From positions 1-20,528 of the forward strand of contig VBJE01000180.1 in the NCBI GenBank assembly GCA_005879675.1: DNA of 20,528 bases, read 5' to 3'. This stretch comes from Chloroflexota bacterium. Its GTDB lineage: Bacteria > Chloroflexota > Dormibacteria > Dormibacterales > Dormibacteraceae. The notes beneath the pieces are model-generated. The model saw only the letters and a program-made list of their open reading frames with translations. It was not told the origin of the DNA and did not search any database. This document shows positions 8,120 to 15,568 of the stretch, one piece after another (the first letter of the stretch is position 1; every line of letters begins with the position of its first letter). The position numbers were made by a program, and so were the translations under genes.

Positions 8120-8486
8120 TCCGTTCCAGCCGCTGGCCGGCCTGCGGGGACTCAAGCTGCGCGATGGCGTGACGGCGCGGGCGATCAACGGCGAGCGCAT
8201 GACGCTGGCCATCGTCGACCTGGAGCCCGGCAGCTCCGTGCCCGAGCATCACCACGAGAACGAGCAGCTCGGCTTCATCCTCCAGGGGTCGATGACGTTC
8301 ACCGTCGGCGGCCAGAAGCGCGAGCTGCACGCCGGCGACACGTACGAGATTCCGAGCCATGTTCCCCACGATGCCGTTGCCGGACCCCAGGGCTGCACCG
8401 CTGTCGACGCCTTCGCGCCGCTCCGCGCCGACTGGGAAAAGCTAGAGCGTCTTGACCCTTTTCCGCCTGACTGGCCCCCGACTTAA
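8112..8486 (+). CDS. Cupin domain protein
   Basis: A 124-residue single-domain cupin. Motif 1 is PEHHHENEQLGFILQG, with metal-ligand candidates His46, His48 and Glu51 or Glu49. Motif 2 is AGDTYEIPSHVPH, supplying His86. The beta-barrel would bind a divalent metal; the substrate is unknown, and small stand-alone cupins may be dioxygenases, isomerases or sensors. The start is TTG at 8112, overlapping the thiolase stop by eight bases; no later start precedes the conserved region until ATG 8200, which would remove the first strands. Coupling to thiolase suggests a linked job in acyl or carbon metabolism, but this is inference. The last 45 bases overlap the convergent DNA glycosylase gene. Confidence 0.85.
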   Translation: MNSPFQPLAGLRGLKLRDGVTARAINGERMTLAIVDLEPGSSVPEHHHENEQLGFILQGSMTFTVGGQKRELHAGDTYEIPSHVPHDAVAGPQGCTAVDAFAPLRADWEKLERLDPFPPDWPPT

Positions 8487-9053
8487 AGGTCGGGATAACG
8501 ACGGCGAGTCGACGGCGTAGCGGAGAAGGCGCTTCTCCCAGCGACCGGTGCCCTGGACGCCGATGCGGCGCGTGACGAAGACACGTCGCCGCTTCGCTCC
8601 GTCGTCGACCACGTAGAGGTCCGGCGGCGCCAGCGGGGCCCCGTTCAGCGCGCGGTCGATACCCAACGCGCGGGTGACCAGGCCCGGCCCGCTGCAGCGG
8701 CCGACCTCCGGCCCAGGCTCGAGCGCGCGCACGAGCACGGCCTGCGGAACGCCCGCTTCCCGGGTGACGAAGTTGAGGCACCAGTGCATCCCGTAGGTGA
8801 AGTAGACGTACGCGTGGCCGGGCGCGCCGTACATGACCTCGGTCCGCGCCGTGCGCCTACCGCCGCGGGAATGGGCGGCCAGGTCGTCGGGCCCGAGATA
8901 CGCCTCGACCTCCACCAGCCGGCCCCACATCACCCGGCCGTCGACCTCGCGGACGAGGACCTTGTCGAGGAGGTCGCGCGCCACCTCCCGGGTGTCGCGC
9001 GCGAAGAACGACGCGTCGAGGACCTTTCCGCGGGGGATCGTCCTGTCTAGCAG
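8442..9053 (-). CDS. 3-methyladenine DNA glycosylase (AAG/MPG family)
   Basis: It excises alkylated purines from DNA as the first step of base-excision repair. The family core is plain: GRLVEVEAYLGPDDLAAHS with the catalytic Glu (in EAY, matching human AAG Glu125), then AYVYFTYGMHWCLN, AVLVRALEP, and GPGLVTRALGI. The usual GTG choice at 8984 would begin at VARDLLDK and lose the conserved N-terminal helix. The frame continues upstream through SFFARDTREVARDLL, which matches the family N-terminus, back to the end of the diguanylate cyclase gene. The only start-like codon there is CTG at 9053-9051, whose following bases contain the upstream TAG. With it the protein is 203 residues, the usual length. 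The 3' end overlaps the cupin gene by 45 bases. Function is secure, the start is not. Confidence 0.88.
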   Translation of the reverse strand: MLDRTIPRGKVLDASFFARDTREVARDLLDKVLVREVDGRVMWGRLVEVEAYLGPDDLAAHSRGGRRTARTEVMYGAPGHAYVYFTYGMHWCLNFVTREAGVPQAVLVRALEPGPEVGRCSGPGLVTRALGIDRALNGAPLAPPDLYVVDDGAKRRRVFVTRRIGVQGTGRWEKRLLRYAVDSPSLSRPLSRGPVRRKRVKTL

Positions 9054-10549
9054 TCTTCGCCTGAGTCGCCGCCCGGGATGAGGTGCGGGCGGGTGGTCGG
9101 ATGCTTGGCTGGAGTGGGCGGCTTGGTCGGAGTATCGCTCAGCCTCTTCCGGGCCGAGTGGCGACGGCGCTTGTCGACGTACAGCGCTTTGTCCGCGGAC
9201 TGGTACATCGCCTGCCAGTCCAGGCCCTGCCGCCAGGCTGTGATGCCGATGCTGAACTCGACTGGGACCGGCAGCTTGGCCGTGCGGTTGAGGTGCTCGA
9301 GCGCCTCGCGCACCCGGATTCCCACCTCACGGGCGTCGCGCTCGTCGGCGTCGGGCATGGCGACGCCGAACTCGTCACCGCCCAGCCGTCCGCTCGTGTC
9401 GGTGGCGCGCACCGCGCGCTGCAGCTCCGCGGCCAGGACGCGGATGGCCTCGTCGCCGACGTGGTGGCCGTACGTGTCGTTGATCTCCTTCAGGTTGTCG
9501 AGGTCGATCATCATCAGCGCCAGCCGGCGCTTGTGCCTGTCGGCCGAGGCGACGGCGCGGTCGATGGCGCGCTCGAACTCCGGGCGGTTGGCGAGCCCGG
9601 TGAGGTAGTCGGTGCGCGCCTCCTTGGTGTGCTGGCGCGCGCGATCGAGCGCGACCGCGATCTGGTCGGCGACGGCGGCGACGAACTCGAGGTCGCTCGA
9701 CTCGAAGGTGCGCGGCAGCCTGGTGGCGACCGTCATCGCCCCGAGCAGCACGCCCTTGGTCCGAAGCTCGGCGCGGATGGCGCTCCACTCGCCGGCGATG
9801 CGGTCGACGCGCGACTCGGCCGAGCCCGACGCCACCTCGACCACGCGGCTGAGGCCGGAGCGGCCGGTCTCGGAGAACTCCTCCTCCTCGCCCGGCTGCA
9901 TGCCGATCGTCTTCGCCAGCTTGAGGCGCGCGCCTTCGCGCACCCAGACGGCGCCGGCCTGGAGGCCGAGGACCTTGAGCGTCTCGCGCAGGCCCACCTC
10001 GGCGATCTCGTTGACGTCGAGCGAGCGGCCGAGCGCGCTGGCGATGTGGTACAGCCCGTGGAGCTCCGTCTGGCGGGCGCGGTGCTTGCTCTCGGTGTAG
10101 TCGAGGTAGCCGCGGATGAAGCTCGAGTTGAGGTGCTCGATGACGTCGCCGAGGCGGCTCTGCGCCAGGAGCATGACCTCGTCGGCGTAGGGGCTCTCCC
10201 CCAGGGCTTCGATCACGCGCGCCACGACGGTGCGCCGGAAGACCGCCAGCCCCTCCATCAGCGACTCCAGGGGGACGCCTTTTTCCGCGTAGCGGCGCGC
10301 GAACTCCCGCGCCTGCGTGTAGTACTCCGGCCACGGCACCTTGGAGTCGAGGCGGAGAGAGCGGAACAGCGCCTGGAGGAACGTGACCGACATCTTGGCC
10401 AGCTCGTCGAGCGACTCGTCCTTGTAGCCGTGCAGCAGCTCCGGCTCGATCGCGCGCACGGCCTCGGCGGCCACGATCCCGCTCTCGGCGGCGTCACTGG
10501 ACAGCCGGTCCGCCACCTCGCCAAGAAGATCGCTCGCCCGCTGGGTCAT
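9047..10549 (-). CDS. Diguanylate cyclase with GAF domain and N-terminal sensor domain
   Basis: A 500-residue signalling protein predicted to make cyclic di-GMP from GTP. Residues 1-155 form a helical region with FARRYAEKGVPLESLMEGLAVFRR, resembling the RsbRD/PucR-type N-terminal domains (inference). Residues about 160-305 look like a GAF sensor. The GGDEF domain (about 312-463) starts DYLTGLANRPEF and has the active-site GGDEF at 390-394. The product-inhibition I-site is intact: RATD 381-384, exactly five residues before GGDEF. No membrane segment or EAL domain is present, so it should be cytosolic and synthetic. A basic and proline-rich tail follows residue 463. ATG start at 10549, with TATAGT eight bases upstream, could give a nearly leaderless transcript. 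The glycosylase gene starts at its stop. Very secure. Confidence 0.94.
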   Translation of the reverse strand: MTQRASDLLGEVADRLSSDAAESGIVAAEAVRAIEPELLHGYKDESLDELAKMSVTFLQALFRSLRLDSKVPWPEYYTQAREFARRYAEKGVPLESLMEGLAVFRRTVVARVIEALGESPYADEVMLLAQSRLGDVIEHLNSSFIRGYLDYTESKHRARQTELHGLYHIASALGRSLDVNEIAEVGLRETLKVLGLQAGAVWVREGARLKLAKTIGMQPGEEEEFSETGRSGLSRVVEVASGSAESRVDRIAGEWSAIRAELRTKGVLLGAMTVATRLPRTFESSDLEFVAAVADQIAVALDRARQHTKEARTDYLTGLANRPEFERAIDRAVASADRHKRRLALMMIDLDNLKEINDTYGHHVGDEAIRVLAAELQRAVRATDTSGRLGGDEFGVAMPDADERDAREVGIRVREALEHLNRTAKLPVPVEFSIGITAWRQGLDWQAMYQSADKALYVDKRRRHSARKRLSDTPTKPPTPAKHPTTRPHLIPGGDSGEDC

Positions 10550-10626
10550 ATCGGCGCACTATAGAGTGACGGATGGTGAATTCGCGTCCTTGCGAGACGC
10601 GCTAATCAAATGTGTAAGAGGCAGTG
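10550..10626. promoter_or_regulatory. Divergent promoter region between diguanylate cyclase and aldolase
   Basis: This 77-base gap must hold promoters for both divergent genes. The ACTATAGAG stretch at 10558-10566 reads as TATAGA on the plus strand (10560-10565) and TATAGT on the minus strand, so one symmetric -10-like element could serve both. No convincing -35 hexamer is visible on either strand. A small inverted repeat, GCGTC / GACGC, lies near 10585-10601. The aldolase ribosome-binding site is AGAGG just before its ATG. Confidence 0.35.
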
Positions 10627-11703
10627 ATGGCAACAGTTACCAGGGGTTCGATAGGAAAGATAGAAGAGGTGCTGGGCGATGATGCCCGCGACCTCCTCGA
10701 GCACAAATGCCAGACCGTGCCCAAAGAGCAGCTCCACCTCCCCGGCGGAGACTTCGTCGACAGGGTCTGGAAGGACAGCGACCGCCCCACGCGCGTGCTG
10801 CGGAGCTTCGAGTCGCTGCTCGACCACGGCCGCCTGGCCGGGACAGGCTATCTCTCGATCCTGCCCGTGGACCAGGGGATCGAGCACTCGGCCGGCGCCT
10901 CTTTTGCTCCCAATCCGATCTACTTCGACGGCGAGAAGATCGTCCAGCTGGCGGTCGAGGCCGGCTGCAACGCCGTCGCCTCGACGTTCGGCGTCCTCGG
11001 CTCGGTCGCGCGCCGGTACGCGCACAGGATCCCGTTCATCTGCAAGCTCAACCACAACGAGCTCCTGACCTATCCGAACCACGCCGACCAGATCCTCTTC
11101 GGCACCGTCAAGGAAGCCTGGGAGATGGGGGCGGTGGCGGTCGGGGCCACCATCTACTTCGGCTCGCCGGAGTCAGACCGGCAGCTGCAGGAGATCGCCG
11201 TCGCCTTCCACCAGGCTCACGAGCTCGGCATGGCGACGGTGCTGTGGTGCTACGTCCGCAACAACGCCTTCAAGAAGGACGGGAAGAACTACGAGACGGC
11301 GGCGGACCTGACCGGGCAGGCCAACCACCTCGGCGTCACGATCGAGGCCGACATCATCAAGCAGAAGCTGCCCGACACCAACCGCGGGTTCGAGGTCATC
11401 GGCTTCGGCAAGACCGCCCCGGCGGTCTACGACAAGCTGTCAAGCGACCATCCCATCGACCTGTGCCGTTACCAGGTGATCAACAACTACATGGGGAGAG
11501 CGGGTCTGATCAACTCGGGGGGTGAGAGCAAAGGCGCCGCAGACCTGAAAGAGGCTGTCCGCACCGCCGTCATCAACAAGCGCGCGGGCGGCATGGGTCT
11601 GATCAGCGGCCGGAAATCGTTCCAGCGCCCGATGAAGGAGGGCATCGAATTACTACACGCAATCCAGGACGTGTATCTGAACCCGGCGGTAACCATCGCG
11701 TAA
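10627..11703 (+). CDS. fbaB: Class I fructose-bisphosphate aldolase (FbaB/DhnA type)
   Basis: It interconverts fructose-1,6-bisphosphate with dihydroxyacetone phosphate and glyceraldehyde-3-phosphate through a Schiff-base lysine. The 358 residues align along nearly the whole length with what I recall of E. coli FbaB (350 aa). Shared blocks are ICKLNHNELLTYPN, MGAVAVGATIYFGS, ADLTGQANHL, ADIIKQKLP (Schiff-base region), YMGRAGLINSGG, VRTAVINKRAGGMGL and the end VYLNPAVTIA. The ATG at 10627 follows AGAGGCAGTG; a GTG at 10624 is also possible. The metallo-hydrolase gene starts at its TAA, so they share a transcript. A role in glycolysis or gluconeogenesis is expected. Very secure. Confidence 0.96.
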   Translation: MATVTRGSIGKIEEVLGDDARDLLEHKCQTVPKEQLHLPGGDFVDRVWKDSDRPTRVLRSFESLLDHGRLAGTGYLSILPVDQGIEHSAGASFAPNPIYFDGEKIVQLAVEAGCNAVASTFGVLGSVARRYAHRIPFICKLNHNELLTYPNHADQILFGTVKEAWEMGAVAVGATIYFGSPESDRQLQEIAVAFHQAHELGMATVLWCYVRNNAFKKDGKNYETAADLTGQANHLGVTIEADIIKQKLPDTNRGFEVIGFGKTAPAVYDKLSSDHPIDLCRYQVINNYMGRAGLINSGGESKGAADLKEAVRTAVINKRAGGMGLISGRKSFQRPMKEGIELLHAIQDVYLNPAVTIA

Positions 11704-12389
11704 AGCTCGCGTTCCTCGGTAGCGGCGCGGCGTTCTCGCTGGACCGCTACAACGGAGCCGTCGTGGTCGACGGCCGCGTGCTCCTGGATGGCGGCGCGCC
11801 CCTCCTTCCCCACATGCATCGCCTGGGAGTCGACCCTGGGGACATCGAGGTCGTCTTCCTCACCCACTTCCACGGCGACCACACGCTCGGCCTGCCGCCG
11901 TTCGTGCTGCATCGAGTCTTCGTCGACCGGCGGCCGATCACGTTCGTCGGCCCCTCCGGCGTCGAGGATTATCTCGAGAAGCTGTGGGAGGTCAGCTGGG
12001 GCCCGGACTGGAAGCGCGTCATGCGGCCGCAGTTCAAGGCGCGTTACGTGACCGCCAGGCCTTCGGGCACCGTGGCCGGCGTGCGGTATGAGACCGTGCG
12101 CCTCGACCACGGCACGATGGGCGGTACGGGCTACCGGATCCACGTCAACGGCAAGGTGGTCGCCTACTCGGGAGACACGGAGCCGACCGCTCCGCTCGAC
12201 AAGCTCGTCGACCACGCGGACGTCGCCATCGTCGAGGCGACAGGTCCCGGCGACGTCTTCAGCCACATGAGCTGGGAGGCGGCGGCCAAGCTGAAGCGCC
12301 GCCATCCCGGGACCCGATTCTTCTTCAACCATGTCTACTCCGGGACCGTTTCGGGCGCCGTCAAAGACCTGCAGGTGATCGAAGTCTGA
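11700..12389 (+). CDS. Metallo-beta-lactamase-fold hydrolase (RNase Z-like)
   Basis: A 229-residue MBL-fold metallo-hydrolase. The zinc motif THFHGDH (TxHxHxDH class) is intact, AYSGDTEPT supplies the bridging Asp, and RFFFNHVYSGT supplies the late His. The compact layout resembles the ribonuclease Z/arylsulfatase branch, but the substrate cannot be told. The only standard start near the 5' end, GTG 11763, would begin at VDGRVLLDGG and delete the first strands. The frame is open upstream and encodes KLAFLGSGAAFSLDRYNG, which matches the family start 'M-K-L-x-F-L-G-S-G'. The codon where Met is expected is GTA at 11700-11702, overlapping the aldolase TAA (GTAA). Translation may start there, or at an upstream near-cognate codon such as ATT 11649. 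Fold is secure; start is unusual. Confidence 0.85.
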   Translation, partial: VKLAFLGSGAAFSLDRYNGAVVVDGRVLLDGGAPLLPHMHRLGVDPGDIEVVFLTHFHGDHTLGLPPFVLHRVFVDRRPITFVGPSGVEDYLEKLWEVSWGPDWKRVMRPQFKARYVTARPSGTVAGVRYETVRLDHGTMGGTGYRIHVNGKVVAYSGDTEPTAPLDKLVDHADVAIVEATGPGDVFSHMSWEAAAKLKRRHPGTRFFFNHVYSGTVSGAVKDLQVIEV

Positions 12390-12613
12390 GACCCAGGATC
12401 ACGCCGGCGGCACTCATCGGTGCGGCCGCGGGCGGCGTCGCCGGCGCGGTCGTGTTCGGCCTCCTCGTGGGCTTCGGGAGCCTGCTGTCGAGCCGGGTCG
12501 GCAACCCGATACCCCTGATCATCCTGGTGATCGCGGGCGCATACGCGGGATGGCTGCTGGGCGTGATCGTCTTCGGAGCGGTGCGTGGCGGAAACGACAA
12601 AACCGCTCCTTGA
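12386..12613 (+). CDS. Small two-helix membrane protein
   Basis: An unlisted 75-residue frame between the hydrolase and the DUF3052-like gene. It has a basic N-terminus (RPRITPAAL), a glycine/alanine-rich helix (about 10-33, GAAAGGVAGAVVFGLLVGFG), a short loop SSRVGNP, a second helix (about 43-65) and a polar end GGNDKTAP. Glycine spacing in helix one suggests close helix packing. The start fits CTG at 12386-12388, overlapping the hydrolase TGA as CTGA; the first in-frame GTG is inside the first helix and would destroy it. Its 3' end overlaps the next gene by 29 bases. Function unknown. Confidence 0.6.
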   Translation: MRPRITPAALIGAAAGGVAGAVVFGLLVGFGSLLSSRVGNPIPLIILVIAGAYAGWLLGVIVFGAVRGGNDKTAP

Positions 12614-12980
12614 CAAGCTCGGGGTCAAGCCCGGGTCGAAGGTGGCGCTGGTCGACCTGGACCACCCTTCCTTCGTGAAGCTCCTTCGCGAGCGGACGCG
12701 CGACGTCGTCGAGGGCAAGCCGCGCACCCCGTGCGACCTCGTCTTCCTCGGGGCGAACGACCGGGGCGACCTGGCCCGGCTGCGCGAGCTCAAGACCTGG
12801 ATCGAGCCGAACGGGGCAATCTGGGTCGTCCGGGCGAAGGGCGCCGGCAGTCCGCTGCGCGACACGGACCTGATCGACGCGGGCCTCGCGGCGGGACTCG
12901 TCGACAACAAGATCGCGAGCTTCTCGGACACGCACGGCGCCATGCGGTTCGTCTTCCGGTTGAAGGATCGCCCCAAGTGA
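12585..12980 (+). CDS. DUF3052-like protein
   Basis: A 131-residue soluble protein with the layout of DUF3052: LLDKLGVKPGSKVALVDLDHPSF, a central hydrophobic strand PCDLVFLGAN, then LKTWIEPNGAIWVVRAKG, and a C-terminal GLVDNKIASFSDTHGAMRFVFRLKDR. The strand order resembles a degenerate nucleotide-binding alpha/beta fold, but no catalytic motif is visible and the family has no assigned function. The GTG start at 12585 lies inside the preceding small membrane protein gene (29-base overlap), and the stop overlaps the next start as GTGA. The tight overlaps imply cotranslation in the aldolase-led operon. Confidence 0.72.
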   Translation: MAETTKPLLDKLGVKPGSKVALVDLDHPSFVKLLRERTRDVVEGKPRTPCDLVFLGANDRGDLARLRELKTWIEPNGAIWVVRAKGAGSPLRDTDLIDAGLAAGLVDNKIASFSDTHGAMRFVFRLKDRPK

Positions 12981-13456
12981 GCCTTCAAATCCGCGCCGGC
13001 AAGAAGGCCGACGTGCCCCTAATCGCGGAGCTGATCCGCGGCCTGGCCCGCTACGAGCGGCTCGAGCCGGAGGTGACGATGACCGAGGAGAAGCTCGAGC
13101 GCGCCCTGTTCGGCGAGCGCCCCTACGCCGAGACGCTGATCGCCGAGGACGGCGAGGCGGCGGTCGGATTCGCGCTCTTCTTTCACAACTTCTCGACCTT
13201 TCTCGCCCAGCCCGGGATCTACCTCGAGGACCTCTTCGTGCTGCCCGAGCGTCGCGGCTCCGGCATCGGCCGCGCCCTGCTGGAGAGGCTCGCGCAGGTC
13301 GCCGTGGAGCGCGGCTGCGGCCGCCTGGAGTGGGCTGTGCTCGACTGGAACGAGAGCGCCATCCGCTTCTACGAGCGCCTGGGTGCCAGGCCGAACTCGG
13401 ACTGGACCATCTATCGCCTCGCCGGCGAGCCTCTGGATGCGCTTGCGGGAAAATAG
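12977..13456 (+). CDS. GNAT-family N-acetyltransferase
   Basis: A 159-residue acetyl-CoA-dependent acetyltransferase. It has YLEDLFVLPERRGSGIGRALL, which contains the core acetyl-CoA pyrophosphate loop RRGSGIG (about 93-98), and the C-terminal DWNESAIRFYERLGA helix typical of GNATs. The LEDLFVLP context and N-terminal RAGKKADVPLIAELI are close to diamine/thialysine acetyltransferases (SAT-like), so a polyamine or small-amine substrate is possible but unproven. It starts on GTG 12977, overlapping the DUF3052-like stop as GTGA. It belongs to the same coupled run of genes as the aldolase. The family call is secure. Confidence 0.9.
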   Translation: MSLQIRAGKKADVPLIAELIRGLARYERLEPEVTMTEEKLERALFGERPYAETLIAEDGEAAVGFALFFHNFSTFLAQPGIYLEDLFVLPERRGSGIGRALLERLAQVAVERGCGRLEWAVLDWNESAIRFYERLGARPNSDWTIYRLAGEPLDALAGK

Positions 13457-13463
13457 ACCGCGG

Positions 13464-13751
13464 ATGGAGGTCCTCCGGCCCAAGCCGCTAGACACGCACC
13501 CGGGCGGCGAGATCGTGCCCTGGGCGCGCTCGCAGATCGAGATCGCGCGCTCGATCCTGGACAACCCCGGCGGAGGGCTGCTGTTCGCGACCCAGACGAT
13601 CGGCCAGGTGCGCGCGGCGCTGGCCGAGCGCGACGACGCGCGCTGGACGAAGGTCATCGAGGCGCTGGGCCGGGCCGAGGAGGACGCGGTCCATCGCGAG
13701 TTCGCTACCGCACGCAAGCTGCTCGACGAAGCGGCGACCGGCCTCGGCTAA
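13464..13751 (+). CDS. Small helical hypothetical protein
   Basis: Not recognised. It is 95 residues, soluble and probably helical, without membrane segments. It begins MEVLRPKPLDTHPGGEIVPWARSQ, then EIARSILDNPGGG, FATQTIGQVRAALAERDD and a long Ala/Glu/Arg-rich helix. The ATG at 13464 is seven bases after the GNAT stop, so it appears to be the last gene of the aldolase-led operon. Its TAA interlocks with the TAG of the opposing oxidoreductase gene (CTAA). Third-position G/C bias supports coding. Confidence 0.65.
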   Translation: MEVLRPKPLDTHPGGEIVPWARSQIEIARSILDNPGGGLLFATQTIGQVRAALAERDDARWTKVIEALGRAEEDAVHREFATARKLLDEAATGLG

Positions 13752-14692
13752 GTCGCGGCCGCCTCCAGCGTCGCCTCGAATCCCTTCGCCCCTTCGTGCC
13801 CGCCGAACGGACCGACCCCCGGCAGGGTGACGCCCGCCTCGCGGTAGCGACGCACGGCGTCGCGCACCTGGTCCTCGTCGCCGATCCCCGCGAGCTCATC
13901 CAGGACCCGCTCATCGACGCGTTCCGCCTCGAGCTCTGAGCGGAGCCCGCTCGCGTCCATCATCTTTCGGTAGTACGGGAGTCCCGCGTATCGCGCCACG
14001 GTCTTGCGAAAGACGTCGTGCGCCGCCGCGCGGTCGGTGGTGAGACACACGGGCACCGCCGAGACGACGTCGAACCCTTCCATCGACTTGCCCGCCCTCT
14101 CCCGCGCCTTCTTGACGGTGGGGACGACGACGTCGCGCACGTAGGCCGGGGTGCACATGTAGAGGACGATGCCGTCGGCGAGCTCGCCGGCCAGCTCCAG
14201 CATGCGCGGGTTGAGTGCCGAGATCATGACCGGGAGGTCGGCGCCCCGCGGCGCGGAGTAAACGCTTCGCGCGGTGAATTGGGCGCCTTCGACGCCGGCT
14301 GCGCCGTCGCGCAGGATCGAGCGCACGATGGTCAGGTACTCGCGCATCGCGCCGACCGGATCGTCGAGCTTCAGGCCCCACATCCCCTCCACGGTGACCT
14401 TGTGGCTGATGCCGATGCCGAGGATGAAGCGGCCGCCGGACAGCTCGTCGAGCGTGGCAGCCATCTGCGCCATCGCCGTCGGATGGCGGGTGTAGATCGG
14501 CAGCACACCCGTGCCGAGCTTCACACGCTCGGTGGCGTGGGCGTACGCCGCGAGCACGAGCGCGGCGTCGCGAGCGTCGGGCATCTGGGTCGTCCACACC
14601 GATTCGTAGCCAAGCCGCTCCGCCGCTATGGCTCGCGCGATCGATTCGTCGAGCGTTTTGACAGCGGGGTTGAAGGCAGCCAGTCGAGCCAT
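13748..14692 (-). CDS. LLM-class F420-dependent oxidoreductase
   Basis: A 314-residue luciferase-like TIM-barrel oxidoreductase. Typical features are AAERLGYESVWTTQMPDARDAALVLAAYA near the N-terminus, ERVKLGTGVLPIYTRHPTAMAQMAATLDELSGGRFILGIG (the classic LLM signature) and DLPVMISALNPRMLELAGELADGIVLY. Members use coenzyme F420 or FMN for hydride transfer; F420 is likely given the mainly actinobacterial and chloroflexal distribution, but the substrate is unknown. ATG start at 14692, with CTGGGA just upstream. Only 18 bases separate it from the divergent uppP start, so the two promoters must overlap or lie within coding sequence. Family secure. Confidence 0.92.
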   Translation of the reverse strand: MARLAAFNPAVKTLDESIARAIAAERLGYESVWTTQMPDARDAALVLAAYAHATERVKLGTGVLPIYTRHPTAMAQMAATLDELSGGRFILGIGISHKVTVEGMWGLKLDDPVGAMREYLTIVRSILRDGAAGVEGAQFTARSVYSAPRGADLPVMISALNPRMLELAGELADGIVLYMCTPAYVRDVVVPTVKKARERAGKSMEGFDVVSAVPVCLTTDRAAAHDVFRKTVARYAGLPYYRKMMDASGLRSELEAERVDERVLDELAGIGDEDQVRDAVRRYREAGVTLPGVGPFGGHEGAKGFEATLEAAAT

Positions 14693-14710
14693 TCCCAGAC
14701 AATCTAGCCC

Positions 14711-15568
14711 GTGAGCCTGGCGCAGGCATTGTTCATGGGCCTGCTACAGGGAGCGAGCGAGCTGTTTCCCGTCTCGTCGCTTGGCCACGCGGTGCTCGTG
14801 CCGAGTCTCCTCCATTGGTCCTTCAAGCAGTCGGACCCGTCGTTCGTCCCCTTCCTGGTCCTCCTCCACCTCGGCACCGCGAGCGCGCTGCTGGTCCTCT
14901 ATCGGCAGCAGTGGGTGGCGCTCGTCCGCGGGTTCTTCACCGCCGCGATCGCCGGCCGGATCCGCAACGACTCGGAGCGCCTCGCCATGCTGCTGCTCGT
15001 CGGCACCATCCCCGCGGCCATCCTGGGCGTCTTTCTGGAGAGCCGGATCAAGTCGTTATTCGCCAGCCCGTACGTAGCCGCGGGGTTTCTGATGGTCAAC
15101 GGTCTGCTCATGCTCGGCTTCGAGTTCCTGCGCCGGCGAACCGAGCGCGGAGCGTCCCGCACCGAGCAGGAGGCGCACTTCGCGTCGGCGGAGCGCATCA
15201 GCTTTCGCGCCGCGGCCATCGTCGGCGCGTGCCAGGCGTTGGCCTTCATTCCCGGCATCTCTCGCTCCGGCGTCACCATCGGCGGCGGTCTCATCGCGGG
15301 CCTGCGCCACCAGGAGGCGGCGCGATTCTCCTTCCTGCTCGCGACTCCCGTGATCCTCGGCGCCGGGTTGGTCGAGGTACCCGGGCTCCTCACCAGCGGC
15401 GTCCCGATCGGCGAATATGTGGCCGCCGCGGTCCTCTCCGGGATCGCCGCCTACGCCAGCGCGCGGTTCCTCCTCCGCTACTTCCGTTCGGGACGGCTGG
15501 ACCCCTACGGCTGGTACTGCATCGCCGCCGGCCTTATCAGCCTGGCTTTGTTACATTTCAACCCGTGA
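14711..15568 (+). CDS. uppP: Undecaprenyl-diphosphatase
   Basis: UppP (BacA) is an integral membrane phosphatase that recycles undecaprenyl pyrophosphate to the lipid carrier used in peptidoglycan and polysaccharide synthesis; it also gives bacitracin resistance. Both active-site motifs are present: QGASELFPVSSLGH (13-26, with Glu17, Ser22, Ser23 and His26) and PGISRSGVTIGGG (181-193, with Arg185). The 285-residue length and about eight hydrophobic helices fit the family (about 270). It starts on GTG 14711, a few bases after the divergent oxidoreductase gene start. It overlaps the next small membrane protein gene as GTGA. Secure. Confidence 0.96.
   Translation: MSLAQALFMGLLQGASELFPVSSLGHAVLVPSLLHWSFKQSDPSFVPFLVLLHLGTASALLVLYRQQWVALVRGFFTAAIAGRIRNDSERLAMLLLVGTIPAAILGVFLESRIKSLFASPYVAAGFLMVNGLLMLGFEFLRRRTERGASRTEQEAHFASAERISFRAAAIVGACQALAFIPGISRSGVTIGGGLIAGLRHQEAARFSFLLATPVILGAGLVEVPGLLTSGVPIGEYVAAAVLSGIAAYASARFLLRYFRSGRLDPYGWYCIAAGLISLALLHFNP

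Noticed and set aside
9083..10564. 493-codon plus-strand frame opposite the diguanylate cyclase gene
   Set aside because: It is an antisense shadow produced by high G/C third positions; the minus strand has an intact GAF-GGDEF protein.
14658..14710. TTGACA upstream of uppP as a promoter
   Set aside because: No -10 hexamer lies at normal spacing; the next AT-rich stretch (CAATCT, about 14697) is too far away.
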